From Flavobacterium sp. NKUCC04_CG (GTDB lineage Bacteria; Bacteroidota; Bacteroidia; Flavobacteriales; Flavobacteriaceae), in the NCBI RefSeq assembly GCF_019345525.1, contig NZ_JAHKRA010000015.1, positions 1 to 64,000 on the forward strand: 64,000 bases of DNA, written 5' to 3'. Of the stretch, positions 34,449 to 43,786 are shown piece after piece; the stretch's first letter is position 1; every line of letters starts with the position of its first letter. The notes under the pieces were generated by a model, which did not search any database, was not told the DNA's origin, and saw nothing but the letters and a program-made list of their open reading frames with translations. The position numbers and the translations under genes are program-made.

Positions 34449-35795
34449 TTATTTCGTCAAGGTATTTTTATAAACCACACCGTCTTTCATAATCAGTAGA
34501 AAATTATTTTCCGGATCGCTAACCAAGTCGATGTTTTCCAACGGATTGCCATCAACAAGTATTAAATCGGCATAAGCTCCCTCAGTGATTTCACCGAGTT
34601 TTCCCTTTTGATATGGGTTTCGTTTACCGCTCATCCCCAACAACTCTGCATTGGTAGAAGTAGCCATTTTTAAAATCTCAAAAGGTGTATACCATCGACT
34701 TAATTTAGCCAGTTTTTTTCCTTGTTTTTTAGCGGATTCGCTATCGAATAAAACATCGGTTCCCCAGGCTGTTTTAATTTTATATTTTTTTGCCAAAGCA
34801 TAGGCATCATCGGTACCTTTACTCATTTCAATTTGTTTTAAACGGTTCGGAGATCCCGCCGGTAGTGGATTGGCATCTTCATCGTCCAGAAACGGTTGTA
34901 AACTCCACCAAATACCCTTTTGAGCCATTAATTTAGCGGTTTCCTCATCGGCCAACTGTCCGTGATCAATACAGGTTACACCGGCGTTAATCGCTGTTTT
35001 TATCGCATTAGGCGTATAAGCGTGTACCGTGACATAGGTTCCCCAATTTTGCGCTGCCACTACAGCTGCTTTAAACTCGGCATCGGTATATTGGGTAACG
35101 TCTAAAGGGTCGTAGTCTGATGCTACACCTCCTCCAGCCATCAGTTTAATCTGAGTAGCACCTTGTCTTAATTGTTCTCTAGTTCGCATCAATACCGCAT
35201 CTTGTCCGTCGGCAACAGCAACAATACCACTGCGTTCTGCATACGACAACTCCCCTATTTTTCTGGGAACATCAGTCGGTAAACCAAAATCACCGTGACC
35301 TCCCGTTTGTGAAATAAAAGCACCGCTTGAATATACTCGTGGCCCTACAGCCAATCCCATATCAATGGCTTTTGCCAAGCTCAAGGAGCCTCCTCCTAAA
35401 TCCCGTACCGTGGTAAATCCACGTAACAATTGCTTTTCAGATGCTTTTGCGGCAATAAAATTCAACATCGCAAAATCTGCAGTCATCGCTTGTAATTTGG
35501 GTACAGACTCAAACATTAAGTGTACGTGGGCATCGATTAATCCCGGCATCAAAAACTTGCCTTTACCATCGATGACTTTGATTGTTTGATCGTTTGCAGC
35601 AGGTATGGATGTAGTCGATATTTTAGCAATTAAATTGCCTTCAATCAATACATTGCCCTGAGTAACTTTGTTGTCCAAACCATTAAAAATTTGAACATTC
35701 TGAATCAGCACTTTAGTGGGCTGTTTCGACTGCCCATAGCCATTAACATTAATGACAAAGCTCAGTACAGCCAGGCAAAATATTTTTGATTTCAT
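34449..35795 (-). CDS. Secreted metal-dependent amidohydrolase
   Basis: A 448-residue protein with a signal peptide (first ~20 residues, ending GYGQS). The amidohydrolase-superfamily metal site has MPGLIDAHVHLMFE, the lysine region GATQIKLMAGGG, VTVHAY, CIDHGQ and TAWGTDVLF. It matches the Xaa-Pro dipeptidase/imidazolonepropionase-like exported group of Bacteroidota and cleaves amide or similar bonds, possibly in peptides; the substrate is unassigned. It is monocistronic. Confidence 0.88.
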   Translation of the reverse strand: MKSKIFCLAVLSFVINVNGYGQSKQPTKVLIQNVQIFNGLDNKVTQGNVLIEGNLIAKISTTSIPAANDQTIKVIDGKGKFLMPGLIDAHVHLMFESVPKLQAMTADFAMLNFIAAKASEKQLLRGFTTVRDLGGGSLSLAKAIDMGLAVGPRVYSSGAFISQTGGHGDFGLPTDVPRKIGELSYAERSGIVAVADGQDAVLMRTREQLRQGATQIKLMAGGGVASDYDPLDVTQYTDAEFKAAVVAAQNWGTYVTVHAYTPNAIKTAINAGVTCIDHGQLADEETAKLMAQKGIWWSLQPFLDDEDANPLPAGSPNRLKQIEMSKGTDDAYALAKKYKIKTAWGTDVLFDSESAKKQGKKLAKLSRWYTPFEILKMATSTNAELLGMSGKRNPYQKGKLGEITEGAYADLILVDGNPLENIDLVSDPENNFLLIMKDGVVYKNTLTK

Positions 35796-35883
35796 AGTTA
35801 TTTTGTTTTTTGATTTTTAGTGCAATTTCTATAAAAGATAATCAGCTTTAAACTGCCTGCCTATCTCACTAAATTCAGTTATT

Positions 35884-36162
35884 TTAAAGAACATCCGATA
35901 AGTCCGGATCCTTATCAAACACCGATTTTGCAAAGGGACATAGTGGCAAAATTTTTATGTTATGGGCTCTACTGTATTCCACCGCTTTGAGCACTAATTT
36001 CTTTCCTGCACCTGTTCCTCTCAATTTGTCAGAAACCTGCGTATGATCAATAATAATCATGGCGTCACCCGCTTTGGAATAGGTCATTTCGGCTAATTTC
36101 TCACCGTTTTCTTCGATATAAAATTCACCTTTATTCGTTGTTTCACTGTGTTTGATTTCCAT
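35884..36162 (-). CDS. Small GNAT-fold N-acetyltransferase (Gcn5-related, YidJ/YjdJ-like)
   Basis: A 92-residue protein that covers the minimal acetyltransferase core of this short family: GEFYIEENGEKLAEMTYSKAG, MIIIDHTQVSDKLRGTGAGK with the acetyl-CoA-binding RGTGAGKKL loop, and LPLCPFAKSVFDKDPDLSDVL at the end. Acceptor unknown. It is monocistronic. Confidence 0.88.
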   Translation of the reverse strand: MEIKHSETTNKGEFYIEENGEKLAEMTYSKAGDAMIIIDHTQVSDKLRGTGAGKKLVLKAVEYSRAHNIKILPLCPFAKSVFDKDPDLSDVL

Positions 36163-36563
36163 ATAATTGTTTTTTAGTTGCTTAACTGTCGATATAGTCC
36201 AATATGTACAAGTCGTTTTGATAACTAATTATTTGATTAGCCATTTTTCCATTCGTTTGTTGATCGCGACTAGCTTATTTAGCACATTTCGTACTATTAC
36301 CCTATAACGCGATTGATTCCTCAACCGCATTTAGGTAGGAATAAATTGTTAAATCAAATATATTATTTTTTTTGATATGGACTGTATAGACTAACATCAC
36401 TTATAAAAGTTATAAATATTGCTCGCTATCAACTCCATAAAGCCGACTATGCCATTACCGTTTGCAAATTGCCTTATACTCGTAAATTGTATTTTAACAA
36501 GCCTTCTAATCAAAAAAGCCCTTTGAAAAACTCAAAAGGCCTTTTTTAATCTTTTAATTCCCG
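36163..36563. other. 401-bp intergenic region with one terminator
   Basis: No gene seen. An imperfect hairpin with A and T flanks lies at 36512-36547 (AAAAAAGCCC ... AAGGCCTTTTTT) and serves the minus-strand DsrE-like fragment. The remainder is AT-rich and includes the upstream region of the acetyltransferase gene. Confidence 0.5.
36512..36547. terminator. Terminator-like hairpin
   Basis: Arms AAAAAAGCCCTTTG and CAAAAGGCCTTTTTT pair with small bulges and have a T run on each strand. Confidence 0.7.
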
Positions 36564-36825
36564 TTAGATCGATAAGGTATTGTAGCCACGTTCTTGCAAC
36601 TGAAACAGATATTTATGTGCATTGGGCGTTCCTTTGATATACGGATTGATCGAATCCATACTGACCCCGTAGACTTTCATAGCAAATTCGCAAACGATTA
36701 ATTTGACGCCATATTTTTCGGCAGCAACAAACGCCTCTTGCAATGTGGTATCGGTAGCCAACTCTTAAACCATTTGTCCAAGACCCGTTACTATTAAAAA
36801 ACTATGATTGGTGACCGTGCTAGCT
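36564..36825 (-). pseudogene. DsrE-like sulfur-relay family gene, 5' part missing and interrupted by a stop
   Basis: In one frame the minus strand reads TNHSFLIVTGLGQMV, a TAA at 36765-36767, then ELATDTTLQEAFVAAEKYGV and KLIVCEFAMKVYGVSMDSIN, ending HKYLFQLQERGYNTLSI. The second half resembles the C-terminal half of DsrE/DsrF-like proteins (conserved cysteine after beta-strand LIVC). The stop falls where a lysine codon (AAA to TAA) would restore the frame. A TTG-started 65-residue product is formally possible but unlikely to fold alone. Family assignment is moderate. Confidence 0.5.
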
Positions 36826-36837
36826 GTAAATCTACTT

Positions 36838-39348
36838 TTAGTAAATCAGGTTTTCGGCATTAATCTTTAAAAAATCACCGTTAGCCGTTAAGTAAAACCA
36901 TTTACCGTCTTTTTTTACCGGCATGGGAAACAATTGATTTGGAAAATAATAAGTATCAAAATGATAGGACATAACCCCTAAATCGTCGTATTCCGGTTTG
37001 ATCAACCAATTCCCTTGATCATCTAAAAGACCGTATTTTTTACCCGAAAGCACCACTATATATTTGTTGTCTTTGATTGCAAAGATATCATCGTATAGCG
37101 CATCAATTAATACTTTTCCCTTGCTGTTGATAAGGCCTTTTTTCGTTGACAGCTTCTTTGGATCCTCCTTAGAAACGATCATCATCGATGCCAGCATATT
37201 GTTGTGGTCGATTTCATCGTAGTTGAAATCTCGTAACGGTAGTAAGAATTTTCCTTTTTTATCTATATAGCCCCCTTTAATAGTTCGCTCGTTTTCTTTA
37301 TAATTCCCCACAAAAGCGATTCCAGCACTGTTATACTCCTTTATAAAATCGTACATCGGCTTGAAAGCTTGTTTTCCATCTTCATCGATAAAACCATTTT
37401 TATTGTGCAGACTGATTAGCCCCATACCATTTCTAAAGTAATGCAGCAGCGGTAGGTCTTCTGTACTGGCGGGTAAATCTTCTGTTGTGGATTGCAGCAA
37501 ATAGGAACCCGGCAGTTCTTTTAAACGGCTTGTATGATACAAGGACCAAACGGCTTTGTCTTTACGCACAGCGACTACTTTATTCGATCCAATCAACTCA
37601 ATCTGCTTATAAGGCAAATGGGTTAAAGAACCCGAATCTGTTTTATATAGGGCATAACGCGATTGCTCTACATCAGTCAGTAAATAGGAAATACTGTCTA
37701 AAGATATGATGTCGGTAAAAAGGTGGTTGGTAATCCGTTGACCGTTCCAATCTCTCAATTCTATTTTTGTGGAAGTATAATCGCCAGATCTGCATATAAT
37801 TGCCTTTTTACGCGTTCCAATCACATCAAAGTAATCCGCATATTTGGTCGGAATAAATTCGCGTTTTAACTTGGTATCATAGATACCAATCGCTTGCTGT
37901 TGCTTGACCTGAATCAAATGTTCTGGAAATTCCTTTTTAACGGTATAGCCGTTGTAGAGCGCTGGTAAGACGAGCGTTCCAGCTGCATCAAAAACCGTTT
38001 TTACACCCTGACTATCTGCTACTATCCAATAAGGCGAGTCACCGCTGGGCTGATAATCCATCGTCACATCGTAAAACTGAGGCTCATAGTACTGATGGGT
38101 CGTTGCAAAATAAATACCCCAATAGGCCCGTTGTTTGACCTTAAAAATCGGTAAGGCGTCTGTATTGCTGCATTCCCCCTCATGAACGGCCGTGATTGTT
38201 GCATTGGGGACTGTCAACAACATATTGTTATTCTTGTCCAACAAATAGCTGATGTTGGCTTTGGTCGCTATAAAGTGATTGAGACAAATCCTTACCGCAT
38301 CATAGCTCAGTGGGATAATTACTTGACCACCTGCATCAATCACTCCGCTCAAGTTTCCTTGTTTCACCACAAAATAATCAGCGTTGCCAGTAGCATAGGG
38401 TTCGTCGTTCGGATTTTCTATTTTGTCGTAAATAAACGGCAGTTGCAGTTCTCCTTCTTTATTGTATATCCCATATTTACCGTCTTTTTTATACACCAAT
38501 AGGTTATTGATGATAAAACCTGAGGCATCATTCCACTCCAATTCCTTATTTGCAACAATATTGATAACGACCGCTTGCCCGTTTTTAGCAAACGACTGCA
38601 CCCAATTATCACTGCGCATATTGCGATGCTGATGATCGTATTGAAAAGGGACTAAAACTTTTTCCTGCCAATCGATGATTCCCCATTTGGCATTTTTAGA
38701 AGCATAAACATAGTTGGCTGTCTTAGAACAACCGCCGCAATAATCGAAAGCATCATAATGGGCTTGTATCACCATTTTTCCTTCTTTAGCATCGTATATC
38801 CCCCATTTCCCCTGTTGCTGTACATCAAAATATCGTCCGTCCAAATAGCCGATATCATCAAAGAAAGGCAATAACTTTTTATGAGGTAAATAATAAGTCT
38901 TTTTACCGTCTAATGACAGCATCCAATACGCTGTTCCAACCCGGTCAATTTCATCGTATATCGGTGGCAAGATCAGGTCGCCTGCCGGAGACAGCACACC
39001 GTATTTTCCCTGTTTCACAATATCCAAAACCGCCCAAGGCAATCGATCGCTTTGCAACAACTGCTTCTGATATTCTTCAATACTGTATTTATTACCCAAG
39101 CTAGCCCGACCATTATCTTTGATATAATCAAAAACTGCCGTACCGTTTGCATCGATATAATAAGTATTACGATTTTGAATCACCTTAGCAAAACCACTAA
39201 TAAAAGCAGCAATACCATTATCTACACCATAATAGTCAGCCTGCGGAGGAGCAAGGGAGATTGGAGTCGCCGGTGGAGGTAAAACATCGACTTGTGCATG
39301 AGTTGTACTGTAAAGAATAAAACCGAGCAATAAATATATTCTAATCAT
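36838..39348 (-). CDS. Secreted WG-repeat protein
   Basis: Starting at the ATG at 39348, which follows the upstream stop by 4 bp, the product is 836 residues with a signal peptide (MIRIYLLLGFILYSTTHAQ). The longer frame from 39402 overlaps the upstream gene and lacks a normal signal. The mature protein consists of many WG repeats with KYGVLSPAGDLILPPIYDEI-like units (KWGIYDAKEG, KYGIYNKEGELQLPFIYD, KYGLLDDQGNWLIKPEYDD). WG repeats form beta-rich binding surfaces of unknown ligand. It lies in tandem with a paralogue upstream. Confidence 0.9.
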   Translation of the reverse strand: MIRIYLLLGFILYSTTHAQVDVLPPPATPISLAPPQADYYGVDNGIAAFISGFAKVIQNRNTYYIDANGTAVFDYIKDNGRASLGNKYSIEEYQKQLLQSDRLPWAVLDIVKQGKYGVLSPAGDLILPPIYDEIDRVGTAYWMLSLDGKKTYYLPHKKLLPFFDDIGYLDGRYFDVQQQGKWGIYDAKEGKMVIQAHYDAFDYCGGCSKTANYVYASKNAKWGIIDWQEKVLVPFQYDHQHRNMRSDNWVQSFAKNGQAVVINIVANKELEWNDASGFIINNLLVYKKDGKYGIYNKEGELQLPFIYDKIENPNDEPYATGNADYFVVKQGNLSGVIDAGGQVIIPLSYDAVRICLNHFIATKANISYLLDKNNNMLLTVPNATITAVHEGECSNTDALPIFKVKQRAYWGIYFATTHQYYEPQFYDVTMDYQPSGDSPYWIVADSQGVKTVFDAAGTLVLPALYNGYTVKKEFPEHLIQVKQQQAIGIYDTKLKREFIPTKYADYFDVIGTRKKAIICRSGDYTSTKIELRDWNGQRITNHLFTDIISLDSISYLLTDVEQSRYALYKTDSGSLTHLPYKQIELIGSNKVVAVRKDKAVWSLYHTSRLKELPGSYLLQSTTEDLPASTEDLPLLHYFRNGMGLISLHNKNGFIDEDGKQAFKPMYDFIKEYNSAGIAFVGNYKENERTIKGGYIDKKGKFLLPLRDFNYDEIDHNNMLASMMIVSKEDPKKLSTKKGLINSKGKVLIDALYDDIFAIKDNKYIVVLSGKKYGLLDDQGNWLIKPEYDDLGVMSYHFDTYYFPNQLFPMPVKKDGKWFYLTANGDFLKINAENLIY

Positions 39349-39352
39349 TTGC

Positions 39353-41605
39353 TTAATTGATTTTTGATTGGGCCCTTGGCAAAGCTTGTTGACCATTTTC
39401 ATTTAAAAAATAATACCAACCATCCTTTTTGACCAGCAGTGGCCAAGTACGATCTGTTCCATTATAATTTCTCCTCAATTCATCATAAATAGGCGCTACC
39501 ACTATGTTTGCCTTTCGATCTACCAATCCGTACTTGCCATTTAGCGATATTTCACCCAGTGAATAAGACGAATTTATATCTATATAATCATATATCGCAT
39601 CGAGTATCAATTTACCACCGCGCTCTATAATTCCATATTTCTGATCCTTACGAACCAGAATCAAGTCGGGTGAGTCACTAATTTCATCGAGTTGTTCGTA
39701 TTGTGGCGCTACAACAAGTTCCCCTTTAGAATTGATAATTCCATACTTAGGCACAGCTGCTTTTTCTTGTACAACCCAGGCATAACCCCGATAAAATGGG
39801 CTGACAAACACAAAATCGGTGAATTGTCTTTGATCGCCATTTTGATAGATAAACAGGTTATCCGCTACCCCATATATTTTTAATAAATCGCTTTGAAAAA
39901 CCCCGATTTCGGTTTGATCATTTGTTGGAGTACTGTACCGATTGTAAAAGTTACCTCGGTCCCACAACGGATTTTCATATACTGTATTACCCTTTAAATC
40001 GAGTAATTTGTATTGATTGTTTTGTAGAACCATGACAAATTTGTCGTTGAATATTTTCTCTATCACAACTTCTTCGTCAAAGGGCAGTAGCTGTTGCCCC
40101 GAACGATTATACAGTGCCGACTTCTTGGTGTAACTGTCCGCAATTGGTTTTCGTACTATAAAGTACTGAGAATTCAACCAGGTAATATCGAGTTCACCCA
40201 ATGGGATTATAAAACGTTTTTGTGACATATTATACAAACCCAGTTGGTTTTCATCAAATATTGGAATAAGGTTGGGATCGCTATTGCGCTCACTATAACT
40301 GTATTTTAAACTGCTGTAATACCTATCGGAATTATAACGATACTTTGGTGGTAGCAGTTCTGTACCACTCTTATCAAAAATGCCATAAGTATCCTTGATA
40401 AATGTTCTAAAATACAACAGCTGCTTCTGGTATTTAAATTCAATAGTCGTAAAGCGATCAGCAGCTATCAAAGGAGTTCCATTCCAATGGAACAGTCCAA
40501 CTTTTTCGTTTTGTTTGACCCACAAATAATAGGGTAATTTCGTTAACTCCAGTTCTTCTTGGCGTCTTTTCCGACTGGCTTCGGTCGGTTCTCCATAAAA
40601 GTCGTCAGCGACCACGACATCCTGATACCAGTTTTCCCCTTTGGAGTTTCTAAATTCAATATCCTGATACCTCAGCTCCAACACAAATTTACCTGCTGTA
40701 TTTATCACTCCTTTTTTATGATCCTTTTCCACTATACTCAAGCCTTTGGTAAAGTCCGAAATATTCGTGTATACAGCTGGCACGACCTCTTTTCCCTGCA
40801 AATCAATCAATCCCCATAGATTACCTTTCTTAAAACTGACCAAAGCGGCATCACCAACTGCATTTAAGGCTTCATATTCCACGGCTAAAACCGGACGCCC
40901 ACTAGTATCGCTCAAGCCAAATTTTTGATCTTGTTGTATTTTATGGTAGTTCGTTGACTGTATGCTGATATAACCTATAAAACGGTATTGAGGTTCTATC
41001 AATACTGTACCGTTCATCAAGGCCAAACCCGCTTTACCCTGACGATAAATCGAAACGGCATTTTCATCGCCGTAATTTTTTCCAACCTCATCATAGACCG
41101 GCTTTTGCAATACCGCTCCATCTGCAGCCGATATCCAACCCCATTTTCCATTTTCTTCTATTGCAATTAATTTACTACTGATTATTTTTACTGCATCATA
41201 CTGGGGTTCACTGATAACTTTTCCATCACCATTTACAATCCCATATTTTCCAGCGCGTTTGGTTATTGCAAATTTGTAATTGTATGGGATAGCGGGATAC
41301 CACTGTCCTCGATAATCCGTTTGCAGTTCAACATCATCATAATCAATAGCTCCGAATAAACGGCCTTGCGTAGTGATAATACCGAAATAGCCGTCTTTTA
41401 TCACGACAATCATATCGGCATTGTAATCTTCAATAGCATCGACCATGACACCGCTTGTCGTATGATATAAATAGGTTTTATGATCTTTTGTAAGCTTGGC
41501 GAAACAGTAAGCTTGCTCTGAGATTCCGATAGCCTCGAAAACCGAATTCTCCTGTGCAAATACAGCCGTTGAAAACAGCAACCAAAGGCAAATAATTCTA
41601 TACAT
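39353..41605 (-). CDS. Secreted WG-repeat protein, paralogue of the following gene
   Basis: A 750-residue protein with signal peptide (MYRIICLWLLFSTAVFAQ) and a series of WG repeats (KYGIVNGDGKVISEPQYDAV, KWGWISAADGAVLQKPVYDE, LWGLIDLQGKEVVPAVYTNI, KYGLVDRKANIVVAPIYDEL). Both this and the downstream WG gene end with a LLVKKDGWYYFLNENG / VKKDGKWFYLTANG segment, which supports tandem duplication. The two genes form an operon. Function unknown; an exported binding or scaffolding role is inferred. Confidence 0.9.
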   Translation of the reverse strand: MYRIICLWLLFSTAVFAQENSVFEAIGISEQAYCFAKLTKDHKTYLYHTTSGVMVDAIEDYNADMIVVIKDGYFGIITTQGRLFGAIDYDDVELQTDYRGQWYPAIPYNYKFAITKRAGKYGIVNGDGKVISEPQYDAVKIISSKLIAIEENGKWGWISAADGAVLQKPVYDEVGKNYGDENAVSIYRQGKAGLALMNGTVLIEPQYRFIGYISIQSTNYHKIQQDQKFGLSDTSGRPVLAVEYEALNAVGDAALVSFKKGNLWGLIDLQGKEVVPAVYTNISDFTKGLSIVEKDHKKGVINTAGKFVLELRYQDIEFRNSKGENWYQDVVVADDFYGEPTEASRKRRQEELELTKLPYYLWVKQNEKVGLFHWNGTPLIAADRFTTIEFKYQKQLLYFRTFIKDTYGIFDKSGTELLPPKYRYNSDRYYSSLKYSYSERNSDPNLIPIFDENQLGLYNMSQKRFIIPLGELDITWLNSQYFIVRKPIADSYTKKSALYNRSGQQLLPFDEEVVIEKIFNDKFVMVLQNNQYKLLDLKGNTVYENPLWDRGNFYNRYSTPTNDQTEIGVFQSDLLKIYGVADNLFIYQNGDQRQFTDFVFVSPFYRGYAWVVQEKAAVPKYGIINSKGELVVAPQYEQLDEISDSPDLILVRKDQKYGIIERGGKLILDAIYDYIDINSSYSLGEISLNGKYGLVDRKANIVVAPIYDELRRNYNGTDRTWPLLVKKDGWYYFLNENGQQALPRAQSKIN

Positions 41606-42332
41606 TTAATCTGAATTTTTTTTAAACCGTATGACAGACAGTATCGTTTCGGGATTTATCAAACCCAGTGGATTCGTTAACTAAAAAAACCCTCTAACTC
41701 ACGGTTTTACGATGAAACTAAAATAGCAGTAAAAGAAGGGAAGTCTTTTTGCTATACTCCTTAGAATTTCTTTTTAAGCAAATGCTTCTTAAACTGCGTA
41801 ACAAAAACAGCAACAGTTCACCAGATCGATCCTTTCGAAGGCTTACCACTCCTTAAAATAAATAAGCGCCTAAATTTAAAACATTTTTTGAAGACCTACT
41901 AATCTTTTTAATTTATAAGTCAGTCATTTACCGAGTAAATTATCCTACAGGGGCTTCTGTTTTTTTCTATTTTTACCACTTTATAAATTTAAAAAAAAAG
42001 CAAAGAAGGTAATGAACCGCGCTTCAAAATACGGTAGTAGTCATAGCCCGATGTTGTTTAAAGGTTTGGGATCGGTGACTTTCATCGTTCAAACGCAGTT
42101 CGCGCTCGATTTCCAATTGCTCACCGACGGCTTATGTCCGACTTACCAACAAAGAGTTTCTCGTAAACAATAGCAGTCTATCACAGCGATTGTCATGCCT
42201 TAGAATCCCGGTCAACAAAAGCTCAGACTATCAATTGTATTATTGTTGGATGCAAACTGCCGGTTCAGCGGATAACTGCTATTATAAACACTAGTATAAT
42301 TAATTGTATACTAAGGTCTCGTTGTCAAATAA
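41606..42332. other. 727-bp intergenic region, possibly holding a decayed gene
   Basis: No intact gene is seen. On the minus strand about 42025-42135 reads open as a charged helical segment (GEQLEIERELRLNDESHRSQ) closed by a stop. It may be the tail of an eroded gene, but I could not assign it. The rest is AT-rich. Confidence 0.4.
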
Positions 42333-43136
42333 TTATAGAGGCTTTGGTGTAAGCTCTATAGTGTATTTTTGATGCTCGGTCAAAAAATCAGCTGTAATTA
42401 GACTACCGAACTTCGGTTTATTGACCGTAGCCAAATCAATGTCTACAAAAAACAATTCTTCTTGATTTCCCGCCTTATACAGCGTATTGCCATCCGTATC
42501 TACGATTTGACTTTCTCCGCGGTAAGATTCGAGTACACCCTCGAACAATTCGGCCCCCACTCTATTACAACTGATGATAAAGTATTGATTTTCCAAAGCT
42601 CGGATCGGTAAAATACGAGGCGTCACCTCTCCGCCAAAACAAGCGGAATGACAGACAATTTGAGCACCTTGTAGTTTTAATTTGGTGCTTATCGGTGGAA
42701 ACCAACAATCAAAACACACCATCATACCAATAGTAGTTTCCCGATATTGAAACACTTCAATAGCATCCCCAGATGCATACAGGCGCTTTTCGTAATCCGG
42801 TAAGTGAATTTTCCGTTGATACCCAATTAATCCCGTAGAATCTACGAGTATGGCTGTATTATAAATTCGTCCGTTGAACCCCTCGGGTATGGTTCCCGTT
42901 ATACAACCGCCACAATTCTTAGCTAGTTCGGTTAGTACTGCTACGGTTTCGCTATCGGTTAAATTTTCAACCAATGGCAACAACTCCTCTTTGTCATCAA
43001 AGGCATACCCACTGGTAAATAATTCCGGTAAAACTACTAAATCGAATTTCTGATCTTTTAACTTGGAAGTTATATACGCTAGATTAGCCTTTCTATCTCT
43101 TGAAATTACGTTGTACTGAAAAAAACCTACTTTCAT
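42333..43136 (-). CDS. Carbon-nitrogen hydrolase (nitrilase superfamily)
   Basis: A 267-residue protein with the Glu-Lys-Cys triad: E38 in LVVLPELFTSGY, K109 in GYQRKIHLPDYEKR and C141 in GMMVCFDCWFPP. The substrate could be an omega-amidase-type or other amide. The sequence is complete at both ends and monocistronic. The pathway cannot be named from context. Confidence 0.9.
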   Translation of the reverse strand: MKVGFFQYNVISRDRKANLAYITSKLKDQKFDLVVLPELFTSGYAFDDKEELLPLVENLTDSETVAVLTELAKNCGGCITGTIPEGFNGRIYNTAILVDSTGLIGYQRKIHLPDYEKRLYASGDAIEVFQYRETTIGMMVCFDCWFPPISTKLKLQGAQIVCHSACFGGEVTPRILPIRALENQYFIISCNRVGAELFEGVLESYRGESQIVDTDGNTLYKAGNQEELFFVDIDLATVNKPKFGSLITADFLTEHQKYTIELTPKPL

Positions 43137-43786
43137 AAATTCTCATATTTAAAAACCGTTTATGGTTAATTATACTGCATCCATCCCGGTCACTGTTCAA
43201 GAAACCCTTGCCCTGTCAAACAAAACTACTTCAAAAAAACTACTAATAAAAACTGATGTCCCCTTCTGTATTGCGATTTATTTGGACATCGACTACAGTA
43301 TAATGTTTGTAACTAACCTCATTGCTACGCATTTTATACATGTCCCATCGTCATAAATTTTAACCCACCCAATGCCAACTTGGTATCTCAGACATTGACA
43401 GGAATAGGCCAACAGTCTTGGGGTACAGCAAAATTTCTACCTCCCAAAAAAACAGCATTCTAGCGATATTTAACTCGTTTATCAACTTATGATGGTTCTA
43501 TTAAGTGAAAGAGCTGTGACGGTAATTTTCCAAACTTTCAATTTCCAAGCTGTATTTTAAAAAACGCTAGCAACTGAACTTATTTTTCTTAAAGCAAAAA
43601 AAGATGACAAATAAGGTCAAACCGGTAATCACACAAAAACAGTAACACTAGCTTTTTTTAATCAAGTTAAATCCCTATTAAAAGGGACTAGGCATTTTAA
43701 TAATTGTCTAGTCTCTTTTAAAAAATTTAAGTAAAAACACATTCCTAAATTCGGATATTACTTACATAAGTTTGTTTTTTACCAAC
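43137..43786. other. 650-bp intergenic region with one terminator
   Basis: A 64-codon plus-strand ORF at 43162-43356 has no family features and poor context, so I do not call it a gene. A hairpin terminator is at 43680-43720. Otherwise nothing recognisable. Confidence 0.5.
43680..43720. terminator. Terminator-like hairpin after the S41 peptidase gene
   Basis: AAAAGGGACTAG and CTAGTCTCTTTT pair over 12 bp with one wobble or mismatch. The loop is about 16 nt, with A and T flanks. It lies downstream of the minus-strand S41 gene. Confidence 0.75.

Noticed and set aside
39348..39402. Upstream start of the WG-repeat gene
   Set aside because: It would overlap the preceding gene by 50 bp and bury the signal peptide behind 18 hydrophilic residues.
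41606..42332. Intact transposon or insertion sequence
   Set aside because: No transposase motif or terminal inverted repeats were found, only one short coding-like remnant.
43162..43356. 64-codon plus-strand ORF next to the nitrilase-family gene
   Set aside because: No family features or coding-like context; it probably opens by chance in AT-rich DNA.
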